Assembly (NCBI GenBank): GCA_009697485.1 | Contig: SICY01000011.1 | Location: forward strand, 1-13,230 | Reading direction: 5' to 3' | DNA from: Nitrosarchaeum sp. | GTDB taxonomy: Archaea > Thermoproteota > Nitrososphaeria > Nitrososphaerales > Nitrosopumilaceae | Length of the DNA: 13,230 nucleotides | Made by a program: the position numbers and the translations under genes | In this document: one piece after another, positions 5,894 through 12,790 of the stretch | Position numbering within the stretch: the first letter of the stretch is position 1 | Layout: each line of letters opens with the position of its first letter | Notes under the pieces: generated by a model | Told to the model about the DNA's origin: nothing | Databases searched by the model: none | Seen by the model: the letters and a program-made list of their open reading frames with translations, nothing else

Positions 5894-7067
5894 GTTTACT
5901 CAGATATTTTTGTACTTCTTCTACGTCCTTGTCTCCTCTTCCTGAAAGTGTAACTACAATTGATTCTGATTTTTTACTCTTTTTTGCAACCTTCATTGCT
6001 TCAGCTATTGCATGAGCTGACTCTAGTGCTGGAATGATTCCTTCAGTTCTAGTCAACATCAAAAATGCATCAATTACTTCGGCATCTGTTGCAGAGTGAT
6101 ACTTTACTCGCTTGGTATCTTTTAGATAAGAGTGCTCTGGACCTACGCCTGGATAATCCAATCCTGCTGAAATACTGTGTGTTTCGGTGATTTGTCCTTC
6201 ATCATCTTGCAATAGATATGTCATCATTCCATGAAGCACCCCTTTACTGCCAGCTGATAATGTTGCAGAGTGATATTTTGATTTTAATCCTTTACCTGCA
6301 GCTTCGACTCCAATGATTTCGGCATTTGTATCAACTAGTGGATAAAATGTCCCAATTGCATTTGATCCTCCGCCAACACATGCAATTACAATATCTGGTG
6401 TTTTTGATATTTTTTTCATCTGTACTTTAATTTCCTCTCCTATCACACTTTGAAAATCTCTTACCATTACAGGATATGGATGAGGACCTACTGCAGAGCC
6501 TAGCAAATAATATGTAGATTCTACATTTGTAATCCAGTCTCTGATTGCCTCATTGATTGCATCTTTGAGAGTTTTTGAGCCTGATTTTACTGGATGAACT
6601 TTAGCACCAAGCATGTTCATTCTGTAGACATTTAGCTTTTGTCGTATGGTATCTTTGTATCCCATGTATACTTCGGATTTCATTCCCAAAACAGCACATG
6701 CCATTGCAGTAGCTACTCCGTGTTGACCTGCACCTGTTTCCGCAATGATTCTTTTTTTATTCATTTTTTTTGCAAGTAGTGCTTGACCTAATGTATTGTT
6801 TATTTTGTGAGCTCCACCATGCAAGAGGTCTTCTCTTTTTAGATATATTTTAGCGCCGCCACATTTTTCTGATAAATTTTTTGCATAGTATAATGGGGTT
6901 GGTCTTCCTGCATATTGTTTGAGATAATAATCTAATTCTCTTTTGAAATCTTTATTGTCTTTGAATTTGAGATAATTTTCTTCTAATTCTTCAATTGCAG
7001 GAACTAGTGTCTCTGGAATGTACTTGCCGCCAAACTCTCCAAATCTACCATCTTTAGGATACTTCAA
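5880..7067 (-). CDS. trpB: Tryptophan synthase beta subunit
   Basis: 395 residues of the TrpB1 type that pairs with TrpA. This PLP enzyme condenses indole with serine. HGGAHKINN places the PLP Schiff-base lysine at Lys88. ETGAGQHG holds the catalytic Glu110, GGGSNA (232-237) binds the PLP phosphate, and Ser375 in LSGRGDKD should contact the PLP pyridine nitrogen. The start is TTG at 7067, overlapping the trpC stop as TTGA; there is no ATG or GTG nearby that keeps the conserved N-terminus KYPKDGRFGEFGGKYIPE, so the rare start is real on this evidence. The same overlap scheme appears as ATGA at the other junctions, suggesting reinitiation by the terminating ribosome. Confidence 0.97.
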   Translation of the reverse strand: MKYPKDGRFGEFGGKYIPETLVPAIEELEENYLKFKDNKDFKRELDYYLKQYAGRPTPLYYAKNLSEKCGGAKIYLKREDLLHGGAHKINNTLGQALLAKKMNKKRIIAETGAGQHGVATAMACAVLGMKSEVYMGYKDTIRQKLNVYRMNMLGAKVHPVKSGSKTLKDAINEAIRDWITNVESTYYLLGSAVGPHPYPVMVRDFQSVIGEEIKVQMKKISKTPDIVIACVGGGSNAIGTFYPLVDTNAEIIGVEAAGKGLKSKYHSATLSAGSKGVLHGMMTYLLQDDEGQITETHSISAGLDYPGVGPEHSYLKDTKRVKYHSATDAEVIDAFLMLTRTEGIIPALESAHAIAEAMKVAKKSKKSESIVVTLSGRGDKDVEEVQKYLSKHVKN

Positions 7068-7843
7068 TATGCATTCACCAATTTTCTGACATGTTCTTCG
7101 ATATTATCGCTTTTCATTATACTAGATCCTATTAGAAATGCATCTGCTCCACACTTTTTTAGATATTGTATATCTTTAGGTGTCTCAATTCCGCTCTCTG
7201 ATAGTATTGGTCTTGTCTTTTTGTGTCCTTCCAGTACTTTTTCTGTAGTTTTAAGGTCAATCTCTAATGTGTCTAGATTTCTGTTGTTAATTCCAATTAG
7301 GTCCGATTCAGTTTTTAGCGCATTTTGAAATTCTTGTTTTGTGTGAACCTCTAGTAAAATTTTCAGTCCCTTTTTGTGACCGTATTTGATAAACTCATCA
7401 ATATCTTTGAGAAATCCTTGATCAAATAGTGATTGAATAACTAACATGTAATCTGCCCCTATTTTTTCTGCAGCGTCAATCTGTATTGTATCAATCATAA
7501 TATCTTTCATCAATAATGGGACATCTACTGCTTGCCTTACCTGCATAAAGTACTCTGGTGAGCCATTAAACATATGAGGCTGGGTAAGAACGGACAGTGC
7601 TTTAGAGCCTCCTGCAATCATTTGTTTTGCAATACTAGCTGGATCTGATACTGTTCTAATCTTACCCAAAGACGGAGATGAAAATTTTATTTCTGTAAGT
7701 AGTGTTGCATGATTATTTGATTTTATCATTTGTAAAAAATCCTTGCTTGATTTTTGCAATTTTACATCTATATCATACACTCCATCATCAATTGCAGCTT
7801 GTGAATTGTTTACTAGTTTTCTTAGAATGTTTCCAGCCATCAT
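7064..7843 (-). CDS. trpC: Indole-3-glycerol-phosphate synthase
   Basis: 259 residues, a single TIM-barrel domain with no TrpF domain attached. It closes the ring of carboxyphenylamino-deoxyribulose phosphate to indole-3-glycerol phosphate. Family residues are visible: Glu51 and Lys53 in TEIKFSSPS, Lys113 in LLMKD, Glu165 in LLEVH, the Asn pair 186-187 in GINNRNL, and Ser217 in LSESGIE; GSSIM (239-243) belongs to the phosphate site. The ATG at 7843 overlaps the trpD stop as ATGA; a second ATG follows directly, so the protein may begin at either Met. It sits between trpD and trpB, where many archaeal operons also carry trpF. Confidence 0.96.
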   Translation of the reverse strand: MMAGNILRKLVNNSQAAIDDGVYDIDVKLQKSSKDFLQMIKSNNHATLLTEIKFSSPSLGKIRTVSDPASIAKQMIAGGSKALSVLTQPHMFNGSPEYFMQVRQAVDVPLLMKDIMIDTIQIDAAEKIGADYMLVIQSLFDQGFLKDIDEFIKYGHKKGLKILLEVHTKQEFQNALKTESDLIGINNRNLDTLEIDLKTTEKVLEGHKKTRPILSESGIETPKDIQYLKKCGADAFLIGSSIMKSDNIEEHVRKLVNAY

Positions 7844-8880
7844 ATCATCTCCTTTAATTTTGAAATATCTCCTGTGTCTGCAACAAATCTTTCTAATAGT
7901 TTGAATGCTTTTCCATCTTTAATTGTCTTTAATGCCAATTCAACTCCCTCTTCAAAATTATTTACAATGTTTGCAACAATTAATCCTCCAGCTGCATTAA
8001 GAGCTGTTGTTTCTACCATGGCTTGATTTGCAGTATTGTTTAACACTCCAACAAATGCCTTTATTGCATCTTCTCTTGTTTTAATTTGAATGTCTCTTAG
8101 TGTTGACTTGTGTAGTCCTACTACTTGGGGATCAATTGAATTCATCAATACTTTGTCATGTCTTAAAATACATACTCTATTTGTTGCACTGGTAGCAAAT
8201 TCATCCATGCCATCATCAGAACGAACTGTCATGATATTTTCTGCTCCATTTCTTTTTAGAATTAATGGCAGTCTGTCTAAAAACTCAATAGCTCCAACCC
8301 CTATCATTTGATTTTTAACACCAGCTGGATTTGATAGTGGACCTAAAAGATTAAACGCTGATCTTTTTCCTAACTGCTTTCTTGCATTTGAGACATGTTT
8401 CATTGCCGGATGAAATTTTTGTGCAAACATAAAACAAATGTTATGTTTTTCAAGTATGTCTGCAATTCTGTCTGGCTCTGAATTTAGATCATATCCAAAA
8501 TATTCAAAAATATCAGCACTTCCAGAAACGCCTGAACTAGAACAATTGCCATGTTTTGCTACAACTCCTCCAGCAGCTGTTACCACAAAAGAGGCAGTCG
8601 TGGATACATTGAATGTTTGAAGATTATCCCCTCCAGTACCGCACATGTCAATTATTTTTCCCTTGTTTTTAGGCTCTACTTTAAGGGCAAATTCCCGCAT
8701 CTTATCAAGCATACCAAGCAACTCATCATCAGTTTCACCTTTTTCTGTTAGATTAGATAGAAAATCCAAGTTTTCTTTGTCATTTGTTTTCCCTGATAAA
8801 ATTTCTGTCATGACATAATTCATCTGATCATATGTGAGATCTGTCTTTTGTTGTAACATTGAAATTAAATCTGAAATCAT
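7840..8880 (-). CDS. trpD: Anthranilate phosphoribosyltransferase
   Basis: 346 residues, normal length. It joins anthranilate to PRPP. After the small N-terminal helical domain come MCGTGGDNLQTFNVSTTASF (79-98), the PRPP pyrophosphate and phosphate-binding region; AKHGN (108-112); and ARKQLGKRSAFNLLGPLSNP (166-185), with Arg167 where the anthranilate-binding Arg is expected. The usual continuation of KHGN is HGNRxVSxKxGSAD; here it reads HGNCSSSGVSGSAD, so the Arg and Lys of that stretch are replaced by Cys113 and Val118. The rest of the active site looks intact. The ATG at 8880 overlaps the trpG stop as ATGA. Confidence 0.96.
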   Translation of the reverse strand: MISDLISMLQQKTDLTYDQMNYVMTEILSGKTNDKENLDFLSNLTEKGETDDELLGMLDKMREFALKVEPKNKGKIIDMCGTGGDNLQTFNVSTTASFVVTAAGGVVAKHGNCSSSGVSGSADIFEYFGYDLNSEPDRIADILEKHNICFMFAQKFHPAMKHVSNARKQLGKRSAFNLLGPLSNPAGVKNQMIGVGAIEFLDRLPLILKRNGAENIMTVRSDDGMDEFATSATNRVCILRHDKVLMNSIDPQVVGLHKSTLRDIQIKTREDAIKAFVGVLNNTANQAMVETTALNAAGGLIVANIVNNFEEGVELALKTIKDGKAFKLLERFVADTGDISKLKEMI

Positions 8881-9470
8881 TTTTTATTTTTCACCTGGTT
8901 TATGAAATTTGAGAGAATCTTTTTTCCATCCTCTGTCATAATTGATTCGGGATGAAACTGTACTCCTTCTATTAGATATTTTTTATGTCTTATTGCCATG
9001 ACTTCTCCATCATCAGCTGCAGTAGCTGTTACTTCCAATACGTCTGGAATTATTGTTTTATCTCCAACTAGTGAATGATACCTTGTTGCCCTAAATGGAT
9101 TCTTGACATCTTTGAATAATTCTGAATCTGTATGCTTAACTGGACTGGTCTTACCATGTCTTACACAACCTGCATTTGTCACCTTGCCGCCAAATGCCTC
9201 AATTATTCCCTGGTGTCCTAAACATACTCCTAATATCGGAGTGGTAGGTCCCATGTCTTTGATTACATCGCTACATATTCCAAAATATTTTCTGTCTGCT
9301 GGAGTTCCTGGACCTGGTGATATGATTATTGCATCATAATTGTTTTGTTTTATTTGTTCTAGTGTTATCTTGTCATTTCTAATAACATCACAATCTACTC
9401 CCAGCTCACCCAAGTATTGTGCAATATTGTATACAAACGAATCATAATTATCAATAATTAGAAATTTCAT
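8877..9470 (-). CDS. trpG: Anthranilate synthase component II (glutamine amidotransferase)
   Basis: 197 residues, a stand-alone class I glutaminase that supplies ammonia to TrpE. It starts with the typical IIDNYDSFVYNIAQYLGELG. ISPGPGTP (50-57) is the oxyanion region, GVCLGHQ holds nucleophile Cys83, and FHPES holds His173 and Glu175. The anthranilate-type KTSPVKH follows the GCVRHG stretch. The protein could also serve a para-aminobenzoate synthase, but its place directly after trpE, overlapping by ATGA at 9467-9470, makes the tryptophan role clear. Confidence 0.96.
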   Translation of the reverse strand: MKFLIIDNYDSFVYNIAQYLGELGVDCDVIRNDKITLEQIKQNNYDAIIISPGPGTPADRKYFGICSDVIKDMGPTTPILGVCLGHQGIIEAFGGKVTNAGCVRHGKTSPVKHTDSELFKDVKNPFRATRYHSLVGDKTIIPDVLEVTATAADDGEVMAIRHKKYLIEGVQFHPESIMTEDGKKILSNFINQVKNKK

Positions 9471-10816
9471 TTTGTTGCCTCTCTTAATGCTTGAAGCATC
9501 GCACCAGCTTTATGTTCCGTTTCTTTGAATTCGTTTTCTGCAATAGAATCCGAGACAATTCCTGCCCCTGATTGCACAAATCCCTTGTTACCATTTATGA
9601 ATATACTTCTAATTGCAATTGCAAAATCACAGCATCCATTAAATGAAAAATATCCCACTGCACCTGCATATGGTCCTCTTGCTTCAGATTCTAATTCATC
9701 GATTATTTCCATGGCTCTGACTTTTGGAGCCCCTGATACAGTTCCTGCTGGAAAAACTGCCTTAAACGCATCAAACATGTCGTTTTCAGGCGCCAAATTA
9801 CCTACAACATGTGTTACTATGTGCTGTACATGACTAAATCGCTTGATCTGCATTAATTCCTCAGTGTGTACAGTTCCATACTTACATACTCTGCCTATGT
9901 CGTTTCTTCCCAAATCAACTAACATGGTGTGCTCTGCTAACTCTTTTTCATCATGGAGTAATTCATCTGCTAACTGTTTGTTTTTTTCTTCATCATCTGT
10001 AATTTTTCTAGTTCCTGCAATTGGGAATGTTTCTACTTTGTCATTTGTGATTCTTACTAACATTTCAGGTGATGCTCCAATGATTGTTTTATTATCTTGT
10101 TTTAAATGATACATGTATGGCGATGGATTTAGTCTTCGTAGTGTTTTGTACAGTGCTAGATTATCTCCATGTGTATCAAACGTGAACTTTCTAGATAACA
10201 CTACTTGGAATATATCTCCATCATGAATGTACTGCTTTGCCTTGTTTACAATATTTGAGAATTTTTCTTGGTTCATGTTAGGTACTATTTCAGTTGCTTT
10301 AAAATCTTCAAATGAATCAGCACTCATTTTAAATTGTTCAAATCTATTTTGATTATGATAAAAATAAAATAATTTCTTGTGTAGATTATCATATAATATG
10401 CCGTCATCATAAATTCCAAACTCCATTAATGGTTGTGGTGAATCATGAGTATCTGGAATATTTTCTACCAGTCTGATTGCATCATAATTTACAACACCTA
10501 CTGCACCACCCAAATATCTATAACTTTGATCTTCTGATTTTCCTAGTAGTTTTTTTAGCTCCTCAAATGGGTCATTTGTTTGGATAGTCTCAGTTCTACC
10601 GTCTCTTGTGATTTCTACTTTGTCTGAGTATCCTTTGAGAATTATTTTAGGATCAAATCCCATTACCGATGTTTCAGCTAGTATTTCTGGACCTGTTAGT
10701 GATTCAAAGAGAAATGAATGTGAATAGTTTCTAGAAATTTTATTGTATATTTGAAATTGATTTTCAGATAACTCTAGTGGTATTACTTTCGGCTGAGAAT
10801 TTCCAAAGGTGTCCAC
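9467..10816 (-). CDS. trpE: Anthranilate synthase component I
   Basis: About 449 residues from GTG 10816. TrpE turns chorismate and ammonia into anthranilate and is the control point of the pathway. FLFES (residues 35-39) matches the LLES element of the tryptophan feedback site, and NPSPYMYHL the second part, so inhibition by tryptophan is likely. Catalytic chorismate-binding stretches are GASPEMLVR, FPIAGTRK, GTVSGAPKVRAMEIIDELE, GPYAGAVGYFS and the C-terminal GAGIVSDS with ENEFKETEHKA. An in-frame TTG at 10876 would add 20 residues (MWLNSHLINL and so on) that do not resemble the family. I prefer GTG 10816 because it starts just before the conserved VIPLE. However, the TATA box lies 28 bases before TTG 10876, so the longer leaderless form remains possible. 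It is the first gene of the operon. Confidence 0.95.
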   Translation of the reverse strand: MDTFGNSQPKVIPLELSENQFQIYNKISRNYSHSFLFESLTGPEILAETSVMGFDPKIILKGYSDKVEITRDGRTETIQTNDPFEELKKLLGKSEDQSYRYLGGAVGVVNYDAIRLVENIPDTHDSPQPLMEFGIYDDGILYDNLHKKLFYFYHNQNRFEQFKMSADSFEDFKATEIVPNMNQEKFSNIVNKAKQYIHDGDIFQVVLSRKFTFDTHGDNLALYKTLRRLNPSPYMYHLKQDNKTIIGASPEMLVRITNDKVETFPIAGTRKITDDEEKNKQLADELLHDEKELAEHTMLVDLGRNDIGRVCKYGTVHTEELMQIKRFSHVQHIVTHVVGNLAPENDMFDAFKAVFPAGTVSGAPKVRAMEIIDELESEARGPYAGAVGYFSFNGCCDFAIAIRSIFINGNKGFVQSGAGIVSDSIAENEFKETEHKAGAMLQALREATK

Positions 10817-10881
10817 CCATAGACAAAATTTTACTCGTTTATTATTTAAATTGATTAGGTGGGAATTTAGCCACAATCTAT

Positions 10882-10900
10882 TACGGTATGGTACGGTACC
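10882..10900 (-). promoter_or_regulatory. Operator-like GGTA(C/T) repeats at the trpE transcript start
   Basis: On the plus strand TACGGTA occurs at 10882-10888 and again at 10892-10898, exactly 10 bp apart. GGTAC-G-GTACC (10890-10900) is an 11-bp palindrome. On the minus strand these sites fill the space between the TATA box and the predicted trpE transcript start, where a bound repressor would block polymerase. The motif differs from the TGTACA TRP box of Methanothermobacter TrpY, though both share a GTAC core. The regulator is unknown. Confidence 0.4.
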
Positions 10901-10910
10901 TTTATATGAT
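10899..10910. promoter_or_regulatory. Shared TATA box between trpE and the small zinc protein gene
   Basis: CCTTTATATGAT on the plus strand, ATCATATAAAGG on the minus. Its centre (about 10904) is 29 bases before the plus ATG at 10934 and 28 bases before the minus TTG at 10876. A near-symmetric box could seat TBP in either orientation. No other good TATA box lies between the genes. Confidence 0.5.
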
Positions 10911-10933
10911 AATTGAACGTATATTTTGTGATC

Positions 10934-11122
10934 ATGCAGGGGACAAAATCAACACTGATGCAAGATCTATACTTTAAAAAAACATCTGAAATAAGATCAA
11001 GTGTCTCTGAAGTAGAGTGCTATATTTGCGGCAAAGGACTGCAAGATGGATATCGTATAACTGCCAAGACACTATCAAATGGAATGGCATTATTTTGTAA
11101 TGTGCATTATTCATTACAATGA
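10934..11122 (+). CDS. Small zinc-binding protein (CxxC...CxxH)
   Basis: 62 residues from ATG 10934. In-frame TTG 10913 and GTG 10928 exist, but the TATA box at 10899-10910 points to a leaderless message beginning at the ATG. Cys29-x2-Cys32 (CYICG) and Cys55-x2-His58 (FCNVHY) are a four-ligand zinc pattern, with 22 residues between the pairs. The N-terminal 28 residues are polar. There is no membrane segment or enzyme motif. It is divergent from trpE and shares its promoter region, so a role in control of the trp operon is possible but unsupported. I do not recognise the family. Confidence 0.75.
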   Translation: MQGTKSTLMQDLYFKKTSEIRSSVSEVECYICGKGLQDGYRITAKTLSNGMALFCNVHYSLQ

Positions 11123-11180
11123 TAAATCAAATGTATTTTTAGTTTGTAATTATTGATTCAAATTTCCTTGTAAAAGGCAT

Positions 11181-11190
11181 TTGATATAGT
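11181..11190 (+). promoter_or_regulatory. TATA box of the 26-residue membrane microprotein gene
   Basis: TTGATATAGT is centred about 24-25 bases before the ATG at 11210, consistent with a leaderless transcript. The preceding 11123-11180 is AT-rich with nothing else visible. Confidence 0.45.
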
Positions 11191-11209
11191 AGTTTGATCA
11201 AGATCGTAT

Positions 11210-11290
11210 ATGTCTAGAAATGGCGTGCTGATAATACTTGGTGGTATTTTGTTAATCATCATGGGGTTGAAGATAATGGGTGCTTTCTAA
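11210..11290 (+). CDS. 26-residue single-span membrane microprotein
   Basis: The frame from ATG 11210 to TAA 11290 encodes MSRNGVLIILGGILLIIMGL then KIMGAF. After a short polar N-terminus with one Arg, residues 6-20 are an unbroken hydrophobic helix rich in Ile, Leu and Gly, followed by one Lys and a short hydrophobic end. A TATA-like box lies 24-25 bases upstream, and a hairpin plus a T-run follow the stop. The GG and G-rich face could pack against a partner helix. The function is unknown. Its size makes chance possible, but promoter, frame and terminator fit together. Confidence 0.55.
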   Translation: MSRNGVLIILGGILLIIMGLKIMGAF

Positions 11291-11292
11291 TC

Positions 11293-11317
11293 CTAAATAG
11301 TTTGGAACTATCTTAGG
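11293..11317. terminator. Hairpin between convergent small genes
   Basis: CCTAAATAGTT (11292-11302) pairs with AACTATCTTAGG (11306-11317): eleven base pairs with one bulged base and a TGG loop. It begins two bases after the microprotein stop and contains the stop codon of the minus-strand gene (11308-11310). A CTTTTTT run at 11329-11335 follows on the plus strand. It probably ends the plus transcript and may protect both 3' ends. Confidence 0.5.
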
Positions 11318-11493
11318 GAGTTTGAATCTTTTTTGCAAAATGGACAAATCAATGAATTCGTTTTGCGTCCACATGCTATACACTGCTTTGTATTTCCAAC
11401 ATGACCTGTCGTATTTGAGCTTCGAATTAATTTTATTATGATAAAGACAATAACTGCAGCGACTACAACTGTAATGATGATTCCAAGTACCAT
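11308..11493 (-). CDS. Membrane-anchored zinc-ribbon protein
   Basis: 61 residues. Residues 3-23 (LGIIITVVVAAVIVFIIIKLI) form one transmembrane helix at the N-terminus, likely a signal anchor. A polar linker (24-36) leads to a compact zinc ribbon with Cys38-x2-Cys41 and Cys50-x2-Cys53 (CIACG and CPFC). The Arg/Ser-rich end after the helix suggests that the ribbon faces the cytoplasm, by the positive-inside rule. Single-helix plus zinc-ribbon proteins are common in archaea and mostly uncharacterised. ATG 11493 is the start; GAATAGTAATAA on the minus strand about 25 bases upstream is a weak TATA candidate. It lies 58 bases downstream of the glycosyltransferase gene, so read-through is possible. 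Confidence 0.8.
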   Translation of the reverse strand: MVLGIIITVVVAAVIVFIIIKLIRSSNTTGHVGNTKQCIACGRKTNSLICPFCKKDSNSLR

Positions 11494-11533
11494 GTTATTT
11501 GTATGTCTTATTACTATTCAAACCTTTTATCTA

Positions 11534-11546
11534 ATTTTTCAAAAAT
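11534..11546 (-). terminator. Possible terminator of the glycosyltransferase gene
   Basis: ATTTTTGAAAAAT on the minus strand, a 13-base palindrome with a T5 run, lies 6-18 bases after the stop codon of the glycosyltransferase gene. It is weak as a hairpin but suitable as an archaeal T-run terminator. Confidence 0.3.
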
Positions 11547-11551
11547 GACGT

Positions 11552-12694
11552 CTAACTCCAGACTTTTTCTTTAAACGTCCATTTTTTATTTAAAATAAAA
11601 TTACTAAATGCTGCAGTTGCAACTGCTAACACTAGTGAAATTGGATATGCGACACTTAACTCATCCACCAAATAATACACCATTCCAATCTGAACTAATG
11701 CACCAATTGAGCTAAATCCTGCAAACTTGCCATATTGAATGATGGTTCTTTTTGCAGTGAAATCCCTATCTTCAAATGTCCAATATTTATTCAAAAAGAA
11801 ATTACTGGTAATCGAGAACATAATTCCAAGTATGGTTGCATGAATATACCATGTATTCAAACTTGATGTGACCAAAATAGATGTGAGATAATTAACTCCA
11901 AGCCCGCTTGCTCCAACTGAAAAGAATCTTGCAGCCTTTGATACGAATTTTACTGATTGTCTTGTTTCATTTTGCTGTTCTTTTTTTCCATATCTGTAAA
12001 GATTTCCAACCGCACGGATGTATTCTAAAATGATTTTGGTTCCAAGTTTGCTTTTTCCATTTTCTCTATCAGAAAACGTATATGGAATTTCCTTTATTGA
12101 TACACCTTTTACCTTTACAATCATCTCCAGGAGAATCTTGTAACCTATCGCATCAAAGTTTATTCCTTTGATTATGTCTTTGTTAAATGCAAAAAATCCT
12201 GACATTGGATCTGATTCTTTTATGCCCAGACCTTTCTTTGCAATAATTGTTGCAATCTTGCTTATCATTTTTCGTTTTATTGACCAACCATGTATTGAAC
12301 CTCCATTGAGATATCTTGATGCGACAACAATGTCTGTTTTTGATTGTTTTAATGCATCAACAAGTTTTGGTATGAGTTGTGGAGGGTGAGAAAAATCGCT
12401 GTCCATTACAACAACTATCTTCCCCTTTGCCTGTTGTATTCCATTTAATATTGCAGAGCTCAGACTTTCTCGTGTTTTTCGATTTATGACATTAACTGTA
12501 TATCTCGTTTTTTCCTTTAATGAATTAAAATAATCTTCAGCGATTTTACCTGTGCCATCAGGTGAGTTGTCATCTACTACTATTGCTTCAACTATGGCGT
12601 TTTTTGGCAGATGCTCTTTGATCAAATGTAATATTCTTTTGATATTTTTAGACTCGTTATACGTAGGAATTATTATTGATACTTCGGCATTCAT
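11552..12694 (-). CDS. Polyprenyl-phosphate glycosyltransferase (GT2, DPM1-like) with GtrA domain
   Basis: 380 residues from ATG 12694 (385 from an in-frame GTG at 12709). Residues about 1-240 are a GT-A family 2 transferase like dolichol-phosphate mannose synthase: SIIIPTYNESKN, VVDDNSPDGTG with a UDP/GDP-binding Asp pair, and VVMDSDFSHPP containing the metal-binding DSD. These enzymes move mannose or glucose from a nucleotide sugar to dolichyl or polyprenyl phosphate on the cytoplasmic face. Residues about 253-375 are a GtrA-type domain with four hydrophobic segments, proposed in that family to flip the lipid-linked sugar. Two similar boxes, NFFLNKYWTF and NFILNKKWTF, end its two halves, hinting at an internal duplication. 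The fusion occurs in many archaea and bacteria. It probably feeds protein or surface glycosylation. The sugar and acceptor cannot be read from the sequence. Confidence 0.9.
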   Translation of the reverse strand: MNAEVSIIIPTYNESKNIKRILHLIKEHLPKNAIVEAIVVDDNSPDGTGKIAEDYFNSLKEKTRYTVNVINRKTRESLSSAILNGIQQAKGKIVVVMDSDFSHPPQLIPKLVDALKQSKTDIVVASRYLNGGSIHGWSIKRKMISKIATIIAKKGLGIKESDPMSGFFAFNKDIIKGINFDAIGYKILLEMIVKVKGVSIKEIPYTFSDRENGKSKLGTKIILEYIRAVGNLYRYGKKEQQNETRQSVKFVSKAARFFSVGASGLGVNYLTSILVTSSLNTWYIHATILGIMFSITSNFFLNKYWTFEDRDFTAKRTIIQYGKFAGFSSIGALVQIGMVYYLVDELSVAYPISLVLAVATAAFSNFILNKKWTFKEKVWS

Positions 12695-12758
12695 TGTATT
12701 TGACAACACGAATCCCCCAGATTTATCTCATAATAAAGCATAACTTTGCGTGATTAAA

Positions 12759-12772
12759 CCCTTTATATAATA
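12759..12772. promoter_or_regulatory. TATA box upstream of the glycosyltransferase gene, readable in both directions
   Basis: CCCTTTATATAATA on the plus strand reads TATTATATAAAGGG on the minus. On the minus strand it would start a transcript near 12740, about 45 bases before ATG 12694. On the plus strand it would start one near 12791-12793, exactly where the candidate structured RNA begins. A second AT-rich box (CTTTATTATGAG, minus, 12728-12739) is closer to the gene. Confidence 0.5.
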
Positions 12773-12790
12773 AAATTCTTTTTGGTTTCC

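Noticed and set aside
5090..10816. Signs that the trp operon is recently acquired
   Set aside because: AT content, codon style and start/overlap habits look like those of the flanking genes; no repeats, integrase or tRNA borders are seen.
10817..10876. trp leader peptide or attenuator (two TGG codons in the region before GTG 10816)
   Set aside because: Only two separated Trp codons, in frame with trpE itself, and no terminator/antiterminator hairpins.
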